Below, piece by piece: positions 24,725 to 32,797 of a DNA stretch of 64,000 bases. Position numbers and translations under genes: made by a program. Within the stretch, counting starts at the first letter, position 1, and every line of letters begins with the position of its first letter. This stretch comes from Caballeronia cordobensis (GTDB taxonomy: Bacteria; Pseudomonadota; Gammaproteobacteria; Burkholderiales; Burkholderiaceae), in assembly GCF_001544575.2 (NCBI RefSeq), contig NZ_FCNY02000010.1:186001-250000 (forward strand). The letters run 5' to 3'. Under the pieces are notes generated by a model. The model ran no database searches and was not told the origin of the DNA. It worked only from the letters and a program-made list of their open reading frames with translations.

Positions 24725-26379
24725 CGGAGATCTCCGCGCGCGGCGAGCGCCTCGATGCGGTCGGCGGTGCGCAGCGCGATCGCCTGTATGGTCAGCGAAG
24801 GATTCACGCCGCCGACCGTTGGAAAGACGGAGCCGTCGCAAATCCACAAGTTGTCGATGTCCCAGCTTCGGCAATCGGCGTTGACGACGCTCGTCACGGG
24901 GTCGTCGCCCATGCGCGCGGTGCCGTTGAGGTGACACGTGTCGTCGGTTTCGCGCCAGACATCGCGCGCGCCGGCTGCTTCGAGCGCGAGGCTCATGAAG
25001 TCGAGCGAATGCGCGACGAGCCGCTTGTCGTTATCGCACAGCGAATAAGTCACGCGCGCGACGGGCAGACCGTACTGATCTTTCTCGTCGGCGAGCGTCA
25101 CGCGGTTGCGCTCTTGCGGCATGGTCTCGCCCACGATCTTCAGCCCCGCCTGATGGTTGTACTTCCGCATCTCATCGAGTAGCTGCTGCCCCCACAGACC
25201 TCGCCCGTTTTGCGTCGATGCCCACGCCACCGGCAGCGGTCCCTGGCTCATGTAGCAATAGCCGCCGAAGAAGTCCTTGCCCTTGTCCTCGTAATTCCAG
25301 TGCTCGGTCAGCGCAAGCGACGGCGGCCCCTTGTACCAGCGCACTTCTTCGTCCATCGTGCCCCACGCGGCCTGATTGGTCTGCACCATCAGATTCTTGC
25401 CGACGAGACCGGAGCGATTGGCGAGGCCATCGGGAAAGCGGTCTGTCGCCGAGTTGAGCAACAGGCGCGGCGTTTCGATCGCATATCCCGCGACCACGAC
25501 GTTGCGCGCGCGCTGGAACTGCCAGCGTCCTTCGCGGAAGTATTCGACGCCGGTCGTGCGCCCATCGTCGCCCATGACGATGCGGCCCACCATCGCGAGG
25601 TCGCGAATCTCCGCGCCGGCGCGAACCGCGCGCGGTATCCAGGTGACGAGCGCGCTTTGCTTCGCGTTGGTGGCACAGCCGGAGACGCAGAAGCCGCGAT
25701 AGACGCACGGATGCGCCTCGCCGCGCGGCGCGGAGACGGTTGCGAGCGGCGTTGGAGACCAGTCGATGCCGAGCGCTTCGCAGCCTCGCGCCAGCACGAG
25801 CGCCGCCGCGTTCAGCTCATGCGCGCGATACGGATAGCGCGGCCGCTTTGGCCCCCACGGATAGTTGACCGGCCCGGCGATCTTGAGCGCTTCTTCGACT
25901 TCGCCGTAGTAGCGCCACATCTCGCGCCAGTCGATCGGCCAGTCCGCGCCGTAGCCGAGCAGCGTGCGCGACTTGAGCCATTCCGGCCGAAAGCGCAGCG
26001 AGACCATCGCGAAGTGCACGGTGCTCCCGCCGACTGCCTTGCCGCTGTTGTTGTTGCCGAGCTTGAGCGGATTGTCGCCGTCGCAAATGCGCTCGTCAGT
26101 CCAGAAGAGCTTGCCCTGATGCGTCTCGTCGGATGCGAACTCCTCGAGCGGACGCCACCACGCGCCGGCATCGAACGCGACGACCTTGAAGCCTTTTTCC
26201 GCGAGACGGCAGGCAAGCGTGCCGCCGCCCGCGCCCGTGCCGACAATCGCAAAGTCCACCGCTTCGTCTTGTGGATACTCGCGCATCGGAATCCATGCGC
26301 CGGGATGGATTACGTCGGGCGCGCGTCCGTTCTTGCCGCGCGGGACATGTTGGGCGTCGTTCGGCGAATCAGCGGACAC
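24721..26379 (-). CDS. GMC-family flavin oxidoreductase
   Basis: This 552-residue enzyme has the FAD motif DFAIVGTGAGGGTLACRL near residue 42, a central GFCVSGCATNAKQSA, and the C-terminal CHLNGTARMG and VNPSLTIQAIALRTADRI of the GMC family. It resembles the flavin subunits of membrane gluconate/sorbitol dehydrogenases. The frame runs up to 26655, but GTG at 26379 has AGGAG well spaced and overlaps the previous gene only slightly. With the subunit-3-like protein just upstream it probably forms a periplasm-facing or membrane-bound dehydrogenase for a sugar or alcohol. No cytochrome subunit is adjacent in this operon. Confidence 0.9.
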   Translation of the reverse strand: MSADSPNDAQHVPRGKNGRAPDVIHPGAWIPMREYPQDEAVDFAIVGTGAGGGTLACRLAEKGFKVVAFDAGAWWRPLEEFASDETHQGKLFWTDERICDGDNPLKLGNNNSGKAVGGSTVHFAMVSLRFRPEWLKSRTLLGYGADWPIDWREMWRYYGEVEEALKIAGPVNYPWGPKRPRYPYRAHELNAAALVLARGCEALGIDWSPTPLATVSAPRGEAHPCVYRGFCVSGCATNAKQSALVTWIPRAVRAGAEIRDLAMVGRIVMGDDGRTTGVEYFREGRWQFQRARNVVVAGYAIETPRLLLNSATDRFPDGLANRSGLVGKNLMVQTNQAAWGTMDEEVRWYKGPPSLALTEHWNYEDKGKDFFGGYCYMSQGPLPVAWASTQNGRGLWGQQLLDEMRKYNHQAGLKIVGETMPQERNRVTLADEKDQYGLPVARVTYSLCDNDKRLVAHSLDFMSLALEAAGARDVWRETDDTCHLNGTARMGDDPVTSVVNADCRSWDIDNLWICDGSVFPTVGGVNPSLTIQAIALRTADRIEALAARGDLR

Positions 26380-27016
26380 GGCGATTCTCCTTCTGCGCGG
26401 CTTCCTCATGGCCGGGTTTCGCTTCGGCGGCTTCCCAAGGGTCGCGCCTGTTCGCAACCATGCGCACGTAGCCGCGCGGATTGGCCGGCCCGGCGAAGCC
26501 GATCTCGCTCCACACATGCGGATGCGCGTAGTACAACCCGCAGATGTCGTGCAGCACGCGCTCCGCGAAGAAGAGCGAAGGCGGCATGCCTTTCCATTCG
26601 GCGTGGTCGAGCTTGCCTTGCTGCATATCGAGGAGAAGCGCATGGCGCGCATCATCGTCTATGCTCCCGAACGGCAGTTCATGACGCGCACGGCTCTCCG
26701 CATCCATCGCGCGAAGGCCGATGCGCCACGCATCGCGCATGGGCGGCAGACGCGCATCGCGATAGCCGTCGCCGGTGTTCTTCTCGAGACGTGCGTCGAC
26801 GAGGGCGGCGACGGGCACGGCGGGCCTTTGCTGATCCTGTGGCACGATGCACGCGCACAGTGCGCAGAGTGCTCGCCACTCGCCTGCATCGAAGAAGCGG
26901 GGATCCTTCGGCGTCGCAAGCCGTTCGTCGATGACATTTCGCGTGACCTCGTCCCATGACGGGGTGTCGCGCTTGGTCATCACGTCATAGCCGGGATAGC
27001 GGGGCAGGTGCTTCAT
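26369..27016 (-). CDS. Gluconate 2-dehydrogenase subunit 3 family protein
   Basis: This 215-residue protein has LCACIVPQDQQRPAVPVA, then DDDARHALLLDMQQGK and FFAERVLHDICGLYYAHPHV, all typical of the gamma (subunit 3) family partnering GMC dehydrogenases. It normally has a twin-arginine leader for export of the complex; here the N-terminus (MKHLPRYPGYDVMTKRD) shows none. Its ATG overlaps the stop of the preceding membrane protein gene, and its end overlaps the GMC start, so all three are co-translated. Confidence 0.85.
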   Translation of the reverse strand: MKHLPRYPGYDVMTKRDTPSWDEVTRNVIDERLATPKDPRFFDAGEWRALCALCACIVPQDQQRPAVPVAALVDARLEKNTGDGYRDARLPPMRDAWRIGLRAMDAESRARHELPFGSIDDDARHALLLDMQQGKLDHAEWKGMPPSLFFAERVLHDICGLYYAHPHVWSEIGFAGPANPRGYVRMVANRRDPWEAAEAKPGHEEAAQKENRRVR

Positions 27017-27930
27017 TTCTTCTCGGTCTCCCGAAGACGCAGCGCCGCGAGTCCCGCGAGTGCGAGCGCTGAAAAACTCGGCGGTGCGGGCAGCGGCGGT
27101 CCGTTGAACAGATTCTGGCTCCAGTTGCGCCATCCGCCACGCGCGCGCGCCACGCCGCGTGCATGAAAGCCGACACCGATGAACCCGAGCGCCGTCGTCA
27201 CGCGCAGCCAGAGCCGCGTGAACCCGTGTTCGCGCGGACGGGCGAGCGCGGCATCGACGAGCAGCGCCGATGCGACCGGCGGGATGACGATCGGCGCGTA
27301 CATGGCCGGGTTCTGGAACGCGCCGCGGAAGTGCAGCAGCGCGACTTCGCCGAGCGTGCCGAGTAGTCCGGCGCTCGTGACGAGCGCGAGCGCCTGTCCC
27401 GCCGGCATGCCGAAAAGACGCGGCTCATGTGCGGGTTCGTCGCGCAGCCGTTCGGATACCGCGCCGAGCGCGCCGGAGAGCAGCAACGCCATCGGCGCGC
27501 CGATCGGCGCCGCATAGAAGAGGTTGTGCCAGCTCCATCCACCGGGGCGCTTCGTAATGTTGTACAGATGAAACCCCGTCCCGGCGATACCGGCGAGCGC
27601 CGCGCCGACATAGACCGCATTGCGCACCGGATGACGCGCCGGCTCACGATCGGAGCCACCGTGGAGGCCGGCGAAGAGCGATAGTGTGGAGACGATGAGC
27701 GGCGTGTACATCGCGGGATTGTCGAAGGAGCCGCGATAGTGCTCCATTGCGCTGTCCGTGAGCACGGAAAGCGCGAGTAGCGCCGAGCTGCGGTGGAACG
27801 TGCGCGCCGTACTGATGTGTGTCTGTACCGGCGAGCGCTGCGCCTTCTGTCCGCCAAGCCGCGCGAGCGCAAGTCCCGCCGCAGCGATCCCGCAGCCGAT
27901 GGCGATATCGAATGTTCTGGTTTGCGTCAT
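27013..27930 (-). CDS. Multi-pass membrane protein in the GMC operon
   Basis: This 305-residue protein has two similar halves. Each holds LL..HFRG(S/A)FDNPAMY-type sequence: HYRGSFDNPAMYTPLI in the first and LHFRGAFQNPAMYAPIV in the second, with alanine- and glycine-rich hydrophobic segments (about seven or eight). The internal duplication suggests a two-repeat membrane domain. It may anchor the GMC complex or pass electrons to the quinone pool, but no haem motif is obvious. It was not recognised as a named family beyond its context. Confidence 0.7.
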   Translation of the reverse strand: MTQTRTFDIAIGCGIAAAGLALARLGGQKAQRSPVQTHISTARTFHRSSALLALSVLTDSAMEHYRGSFDNPAMYTPLIVSTLSLFAGLHGGSDREPARHPVRNAVYVGAALAGIAGTGFHLYNITKRPGGWSWHNLFYAAPIGAPMALLLSGALGAVSERLRDEPAHEPRLFGMPAGQALALVTSAGLLGTLGEVALLHFRGAFQNPAMYAPIVIPPVASALLVDAALARPREHGFTRLWLRVTTALGFIGVGFHARGVARARGGWRNWSQNLFNGPPLPAPPSFSALALAGLAALRLRETEKK

Positions 27931-27964
27931 GTCTCGATTCGTTCGGTTCGATGTTTCCCTTATC

Positions 27965-29071
27965 TCACGCCGCATACCGATGTGCGTCCGCATGCTTGAA
28001 GTCAAGACCGCAACCGGGCCTTGACCAGTCCGGCGAGATGGCGCCGTCGCGCGCGCGCGGTGCACCATCAAAAAGTATCGATTCGATGCGCACGTGGTCG
28101 TGGAACCATTCCTGATGCCGAAGACGCGGCGCGGCGCAGGCCACGTGTAAATGCAACGCGGGCGCACAGTGCGCTGAGAGCGGCACATGGAACGCATCGC
28201 AAAGCGTCGCCGCCCGTAGAAAGCCGGTGATGCCACCGCATCGCGTGACATCGACCTGAAGCACATCCACGGCATTACTGGCAAGCAATCGGAGCGAGTC
28301 ATCGAGCGTGTAGCTGTATTCGCCTGCGGCTAGCTCCATATGCACGGGCAGCGCGTCGCGCAATGATGCAAGCCCGCCAGTATCGTCCGATGACACCGGT
28401 TCTTCGAACCACTCGACGCCGTATTGCGCGAACCGCTCGGCATAGAAAAGCGCTTGCTTCCGATCCAGAGCCCCGTTTGCGTCGATGAAGAGCCCGGCGC
28501 CGTCCCCAATGGCTTCGCGCGCGACGGATACGCGGTGCGGATCACGCGATGGCTGCGTGCCAACCTTGATTTTGACCCAGCGGCAGCCGGCTTCGTGCAC
28601 CCAGTCAGCGAGCTGATCGCGAATCTGGTCGTCGGTATAGGTCGTGAAGCCGCCGCTGCCGTAAAGTGGCACTTCGCTGCGAACGGCGCCTAACAGACGG
28701 GCGAGTGGCATGTCGAGCAGCCGGGCCTTCACGTCCCACAGTGCGCAGTCGAGCGCCGAAATCGCGCATGCCGCAATACCTGAGCGGCCGATGTTGCGCA
28801 CGCGCTGCTGCATGCGTATCCAAAGGGCGTCGACGTTCCATGCGTCTTCGCCGACGAGCGTCGAGGCGAGCGTCGATTCGATGAAGGCGGCCGTGGTCGC
28901 GTCGTTATACGTGTAGCCGATGCCGATCTTGCCGGCCGCGGTGACTTCCACGACGACAAGCGTCGTGGATTGCCAGGCGAAAGTACCATCGGCTTCCGGC
29001 TGGTCTGTCGGGATGGTGTAGGCGCGGGCCCGAATCGCTTCGACCGGCGCCTCCCGTTTTGTGAGGTGCAT
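27965..29071 (-). CDS. Mandelate racemase/muconate lactonizing enzyme (enolase superfamily)
   Basis: This 368-residue protein has the catalytic KIKVG loop, metal ligands in FIDANGA (Asp), WFEEPVSSDD (Glu) and ELAAGEYSY (Glu), then VDVTRCGGITG and SAHCAPALHLHVACA. These fit sugar-acid dehydratases or racemases of the enolase superfamily. It lies 13 bases after the PoxB-like gene, so it is likely in the same transcript. A sugar-acid dehydratase would suit the GMC and GH15 genes that follow. The reaction is not certain. Confidence 0.85.
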   Translation of the reverse strand: MHLTKREAPVEAIRARAYTIPTDQPEADGTFAWQSTTLVVVEVTAAGKIGIGYTYNDATTAAFIESTLASTLVGEDAWNVDALWIRMQQRVRNIGRSGIAACAISALDCALWDVKARLLDMPLARLLGAVRSEVPLYGSGGFTTYTDDQIRDQLADWVHEAGCRWVKIKVGTQPSRDPHRVSVAREAIGDGAGLFIDANGALDRKQALFYAERFAQYGVEWFEEPVSSDDTGGLASLRDALPVHMELAAGEYSYTLDDSLRLLASNAVDVLQVDVTRCGGITGFLRAATLCDAFHVPLSAHCAPALHLHVACAAPRLRHQEWFHDHVRIESILFDGAPRARDGAISPDWSRPGCGLDFKHADAHRYAA

Positions 29072-29084
29072 GGCGAAGCCCCGG

Positions 29085-30881
29085 TTACTTGTCCTTATGC
29101 CCGGGAAGCACCGCACCCAGCACCTGTTTCGCGGTATCAACGATGATGTTGCCTTCGTCCGGATCCCCTTCGAAGAGCGTCGTGGCGAACGCTTTGGCCT
29201 GCTGCAGGGTAATGTGCGGTGGCAGCGGTGGAATGTTGGGATCCGATTTCACCTCGATCACAACGGGGCGGTCTGAACCCAACGCTTCATCCCACGCTGC
29301 GCCCATGCGCTCGGCGTTGTCGACATAGAGACCCCGCAGCCCGATCAATTCAGCAAAGCGGTGGTATGGCACCGACGGAATGTCTTGCGACGCCTCGAAC
29401 TTCGGGTCGCCGTTCATCACGCGTTGTTCCCATGTAACCTGATTCAGGTCATCATTGTGAAGCACCATGCATATCCAGCGCGGATCGGACCATCGCTTCC
29501 AGTACTTCGCGACCGTGATGAGTTCCGCCATATTGTTCATTTGCATCGCGCCGTCACCGACCAGTGCGATGACCGGCCGCTCAGGGTGTGCGAATTTTGC
29601 CGAGATCGCATAGGGGACGGCCGCGCCCATGGACGCGAGCCCCCCGGAGAGCGAACACATCATGCCGCGCTTGACTTTGAGATCGCGTGCGTACCAGTTT
29701 GCGCATGATCCAGAGTCACTGGTTACGATGGCGTTGGGCGGCACGCGCGGCGATAGCTCCCAAACCGTGCGCTGCGGGTTGACGCCGGTCGTTCCCGACG
29801 CCAGCGCACGCTTCTTAAGTTTCTTCCACCACTCAGTCATCCATCCTTCGATACCCTCCCGCCATGCTCGGTCCGTCTTCTGTTCGAGCAACGGCAACAG
29901 CGCGCGCAACGTCTCCGCGCTATCGCCGACAAGATTGACCTCCATCGGATAGCGTATTGACAGCATGTCCGCCTTGATGTCGATCTGTACCCCGCGCGCC
30001 GCGCCTTCCTTCGGGAGGAACTCCGAGTAGGGAAAGCCCGAGCCAATCATCAGCAACGTGTCACATTCGGTCATCAGCTTATAGCTCGGCTCCGTCCCGA
30101 GCAGACCAATTGAGCCGGTCACGTAAGGCAGATCGTCGGGCAGCGCGGCTTTGCCCAGTAGCGCTTTTGCGACGCCTGCGCCAAGTTTCTCCGCGACCGC
30201 GATCACTTCATCGGTCGCCCGCAATGCGCCCGCGCCGACCAGGATTGCCACCTTCTTGCCAGCGTTGAGGACTTCTGCGGCGCGTTGCAGATCATCTGCG
30301 TAGGGGATCGTCTTGGGCGCGCGATAACCTACCCCCGAATGCAGGGTTCCGTGCTTTCGCGGCGGTGGCTCGTATTTGAGTTCCTGCAAATCATTCGGGA
30401 ACACGAGTGCCGCGACTTTTCGCTCGCCTAGCGCAGTGCGGATAGCCCGATCAACAAGATGACGAACCTGCGCGGGCACACTTGCTTGTTGGATGAAAGC
30501 GCCCGCAACGTCCTTGAACATCGACTGAAGGTCGACTTCCTGTTGATAATGGCCACCGAGTGACGCCCGAGCTTGTTGACCGGCGATGGCAAGCACAGGC
30601 ATATGATCCAGTCGCGCATCGTAAAGGCCTGCGAGGAGGTGGGCTGCACCCGGTCCTGATGTCGCCAGACACACGCCGAGCTCGCCAGTGAACTTCGCGT
30701 GCGCTGAAGCCATGAAGGCAGCCATTTCCTCATGCCGCGTCTGAATGAATTCGATCTTGCCTTCTGCGCGGTTCAACGCCCCGAGGATGCCGTTGATGCC
30801 ATCTCCCGGATAGCCAAAGACGCGGCGCACGCCCCATGCGTGCAAGCGGTCGACCAAGAAATCGCCGACAGTGGTGGACAT
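29085..30881 (-). CDS. TPP-dependent enzyme, PoxB (pyruvate oxidase)-like
   Basis: This 598-residue protein has the three domains of the pyruvate oxidase/acetolactate synthase family: an N-terminal PYR domain with Glu51 in QTRHEEMAAFMA, a central FAD/NAD-type domain (VAILVGAGALRA), and a C-terminal PP domain with GDGAMQMNNMAEL and LHNDD for TPP and metal binding. PoxB decarboxylates pyruvate to acetate and CO2, passing electrons to quinone. Start is ATG at 30881, with GGAG seven bases ahead. A palindrome lies 55 bases upstream. The C-terminal membrane-binding helix of E. coli PoxB is not evident, so an alternative 2-oxo acid is possible. Confidence 0.85.
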   Translation of the reverse strand: MSTTVGDFLVDRLHAWGVRRVFGYPGDGINGILGALNRAEGKIEFIQTRHEEMAAFMASAHAKFTGELGVCLATSGPGAAHLLAGLYDARLDHMPVLAIAGQQARASLGGHYQQEVDLQSMFKDVAGAFIQQASVPAQVRHLVDRAIRTALGERKVAALVFPNDLQELKYEPPPRKHGTLHSGVGYRAPKTIPYADDLQRAAEVLNAGKKVAILVGAGALRATDEVIAVAEKLGAGVAKALLGKAALPDDLPYVTGSIGLLGTEPSYKLMTECDTLLMIGSGFPYSEFLPKEGAARGVQIDIKADMLSIRYPMEVNLVGDSAETLRALLPLLEQKTDRAWREGIEGWMTEWWKKLKKRALASGTTGVNPQRTVWELSPRVPPNAIVTSDSGSCANWYARDLKVKRGMMCSLSGGLASMGAAVPYAISAKFAHPERPVIALVGDGAMQMNNMAELITVAKYWKRWSDPRWICMVLHNDDLNQVTWEQRVMNGDPKFEASQDIPSVPYHRFAELIGLRGLYVDNAERMGAAWDEALGSDRPVVIEVKSDPNIPPLPPHITLQQAKAFATTLFEGDPDEGNIIVDTAKQVLGAVLPGHKDK

Positions 30882-30935
30882 GGTTTGCTCCAAGGGTTGC
30901 AGCGAGGGGGGTGGTGACTATGGTTATAGTCGATA

Positions 30936-30950
30936 TATCACAACGTGATG
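30936..30950. promoter_or_regulatory. Palindromic operator candidate upstream of the PoxB-like gene
   Basis: ATCAC-AAC-GTGAT is a perfect 5-base-arm palindrome in a TATA-rich promoter region between the divergent poxB-like gene and the oxidase side. Its sequence recurs at 31532 and nearly at 37578 and 18906. The length and symmetry would suit a MarR-type dimer, and a MarR relic lies beside it, but no binding is shown. Confidence 0.6.
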
Positions 30951-30978
30951 CAATGACCGTGCCGCGCTGTGGGACTGG

Positions 30979-31335
30979 CTAACGGTTCGTCTGCATGAGG
31001 TTTACGGTTAGGTCTCTGCGAATCCGCTCGAACTCGCTGACGTGGTCCAGATGTAGGGCGGCGAGCTTATACAGGCACCGCTCGCCCTTACGGGTGAGAT
31101 GCACCTGCGCATGCCGGCGATCTTTGTTGCCGACCTTACGCACGACGGGTTGCGCGCGCTCGCAGCGAGAGACCCATGCACCGGTGCCATTAGAGGCGGC
31201 CCTGCAGACGCTCAGCGAGCTCCCGTCCGTCGCCCAGGAGCGTCCCGACATGCCGTGCACATGAACGAGCCGGGAGTATTGAAGCGGCGTGATCCGGACG
31301 AACTGCGTTATCCCTTCCGAGTAACGCAGCAGCGT
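30979..31335 (-). pseudogene. MarR-family regulator relic
   Basis: The - strand encodes LLRYSEGITQFVRITPLQYS, then a degenerate stretch, then VVRKVGNKDRRHAQVHLTRKGERC, which is the wing of a MarR winged helix, and a C-terminal dimerisation helix. A stop codon (31336-31338) lies in frame before the first residues, so the N-terminal helix is lost. The middle segment, where the recognition helix should be, does not resemble any MarR. It is a broken remnant of the regulator that probably once controlled the poxB-like gene or the oxidase. Confidence 0.65.
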
Positions 31336-31510
31336 TCAAAATAAATAGTGAAAGCGCGAGAGTCGCTCCACATCTTTTTTCATCGACATGACAGGCCGTG
31401 TACCTTCACGTCGATCGTTCATCACCGGCGTTCCATCGTGCTCGTTCAGGATCTGTCTGAACTGCCGCCAGTTCCAGTCCGACGATCAGCTCGAGCAGAC
31501 CGTAGAAAAC

Positions 31511-31528
31511 TTTTCAAACGTTTGAAAA
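31511..31528. promoter_or_regulatory. LacI-type palindrome upstream of coxB
   Basis: TTTTCAAACGTTTGAAAA is a perfect 18-base palindrome with a central CG, as in LacI/PurR-family operators. It lies only 2 bases before the ATCAC-N3-GTGAT site. No LacI gene is in the window. Confidence 0.5.
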
Positions 31529-31530
31529 AA

Positions 31531-31545
31531 TATCACAATGTGATA
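31531..31545. promoter_or_regulatory. Palindromic operator candidate upstream of coxB
   Basis: TATCAC-AAT-GTGATA is the best copy of the shared motif: 6-base arms perfectly paired. It lies about 180 bases before the preferred coxB start, and next to the LacI-type palindrome. It is the second copy in the divergent region between the PoxB-like gene and coxB. Confidence 0.65.
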
Positions 31546-31722
31546 CATATCCTTGCAATGGCTTTCGTGGAGGCGCGCGGTGGTTTGCTGCGGCTGTCGA
31601 GGATAGGAATAAGCGTTGCTCTAGGCAGCGCACGCCGAAGCAACATCATTCAAGCCAACGTAGCGCAGCGAGAGTGCTCAAGCATTTCGGCTTTTTTGAT
31701 CCGGGCGTTCTTGGGAGATAGC

Positions 31723-32787
31723 GTGGTGTCAGTGCGCCGTGTTCTCGCGTCGGTTGTGCAGGTTGGAGCCTTCCTCGCCACTGCGCTCTTTCATCTAGGT
31801 GCTCTAGCCGCCGGCGCGTCGCCGCGTGAGGCTGAATCGCTGACGGCTGCGTCCACGCCGCTCGCGTATTTTCTGCGCAGCAAGGGGCCCGCCGCACAAC
31901 CAGTCGTTTATCTCGGTTGGACGCTTACGATCATATGCCTGCTCGTGTGCGTCATCATCGCCGGAATGCTTCTCATCGGCATGTTTCGACGCAGGAAGCC
32001 GCAGGACGCGCGAGCGCTCGTCTCGGAAGGAGGGCTGCGTTTGGTCTACGTTGGCTCGGTGCTCTCCACCATCGCGCTCTTTGGCATCGCTGTGTATATG
32101 CTTTCTGTGCTCGCGGCGGTCGCCGACCCTTCGAAGACGCCGGGTTTGACTGTGACGGTCACCGCGTACGACTGGTGGTGGAAAGTCGACTATGGGGACG
32201 GGGAGAGCCACTTCTCAACCGCCAACGAGTTGCACATCCCGTCAGGCGTGCCCGTGCTCGTGTTGCTGAAAAGCGCCGACGTGATTCACGCTTTCTGGGT
32301 GCCGGAACTGGCGGGTAAAACGCAGACGATTCCTGGAACGACGAACCGCCAGTGGATCCAGGCGGACCACCCGGGCATCTTCCGCGGCCAATGCACGCAG
32401 TACTGCGGCGTACAGCATGCGCATATGGCGTTCGAGGTGTACGCACAGACGCAGGCTGATTACGACCGGTGGTACGCCGCGCAGATGGCCGCAGCACCTG
32501 CACCGTCGACAGCCCAGGCGATCCGAGGAAGGAAGCTCTTCGAAGAACGCTGCGCGGGATGCCACACGGTACGCGGAAGCAAGGCGACCGGGGTTCAGGC
32601 GCCGGATCTCACCCACGTGTTGTCGCGTCGGCTGATAGCGGCAGGAAGCGTCGTCAATACACCAGAGAACCTGATCGATTGGATTCAGCACGCTCAGGAA
32701 ATCAAGCCCGGCACGCTAATGCCCGACATGAAGCTCTCGCCCGTTGAAGCCGGCGATTTGTCGGCCTACGTCGCCACTCTCAAGTAA
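31723..32787 (+). CDS. coxB: Cytochrome c oxidase subunit II with C-terminal cytochrome c domain (caa3 type)
   Basis: This 354-residue protein has a signal-like N-terminus, two transmembrane segments, and a periplasmic CuA domain: HAFWVPELAGK, then CTQYCGVQHAHMAF with the Cys, His and Met ligands. The usual Glu between the cysteines is Gln here. Residues beyond about 270 form a c-type cytochrome domain (CAGCH, with a Met ligand in TLMPDMKLSP). The frame is open back to 31348, but GTG at 31723 or 31726, preceded by GGGAGA, is the likely start. It accepts electrons and passes them to subunit I encoded next. Confidence 0.88.
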   Translation: MVSVRRVLASVVQVGAFLATALFHLGALAAGASPREAESLTAASTPLAYFLRSKGPAAQPVVYLGWTLTIICLLVCVIIAGMLLIGMFRRRKPQDARALVSEGGLRLVYVGSVLSTIALFGIAVYMLSVLAAVADPSKTPGLTVTVTAYDWWWKVDYGDGESHFSTANELHIPSGVPVLVLLKSADVIHAFWVPELAGKTQTIPGTTNRQWIQADHPGIFRGQCTQYCGVQHAHMAFEVYAQTQADYDRWYAAQMAAAPAPSTAQAIRGRKLFEERCAGCHTVRGSKATGVQAPDLTHVLSRRLIAAGSVVNTPENLIDWIQHAQEIKPGTLMPDMKLSPVEAGDLSAYVATLK

Positions 32788-32797
32788 GGAATAGACG

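Noticed and set aside
25210..26934. A 574-residue open frame on the + strand opposite the GMC and subunit-3 genes
   Set aside because: Its sequence is Arg/Ala/His-rich without motifs and it lies antisense to two well-supported genes; it is a high-GC shadow frame.
31348..31722. N-terminal extension of CoxB by 125 residues
   Set aside because: The extension lacks protein-like composition, contains the operator palindromes, and a GTG with a ribosome binding site at 31723 starts a proper signal sequence.
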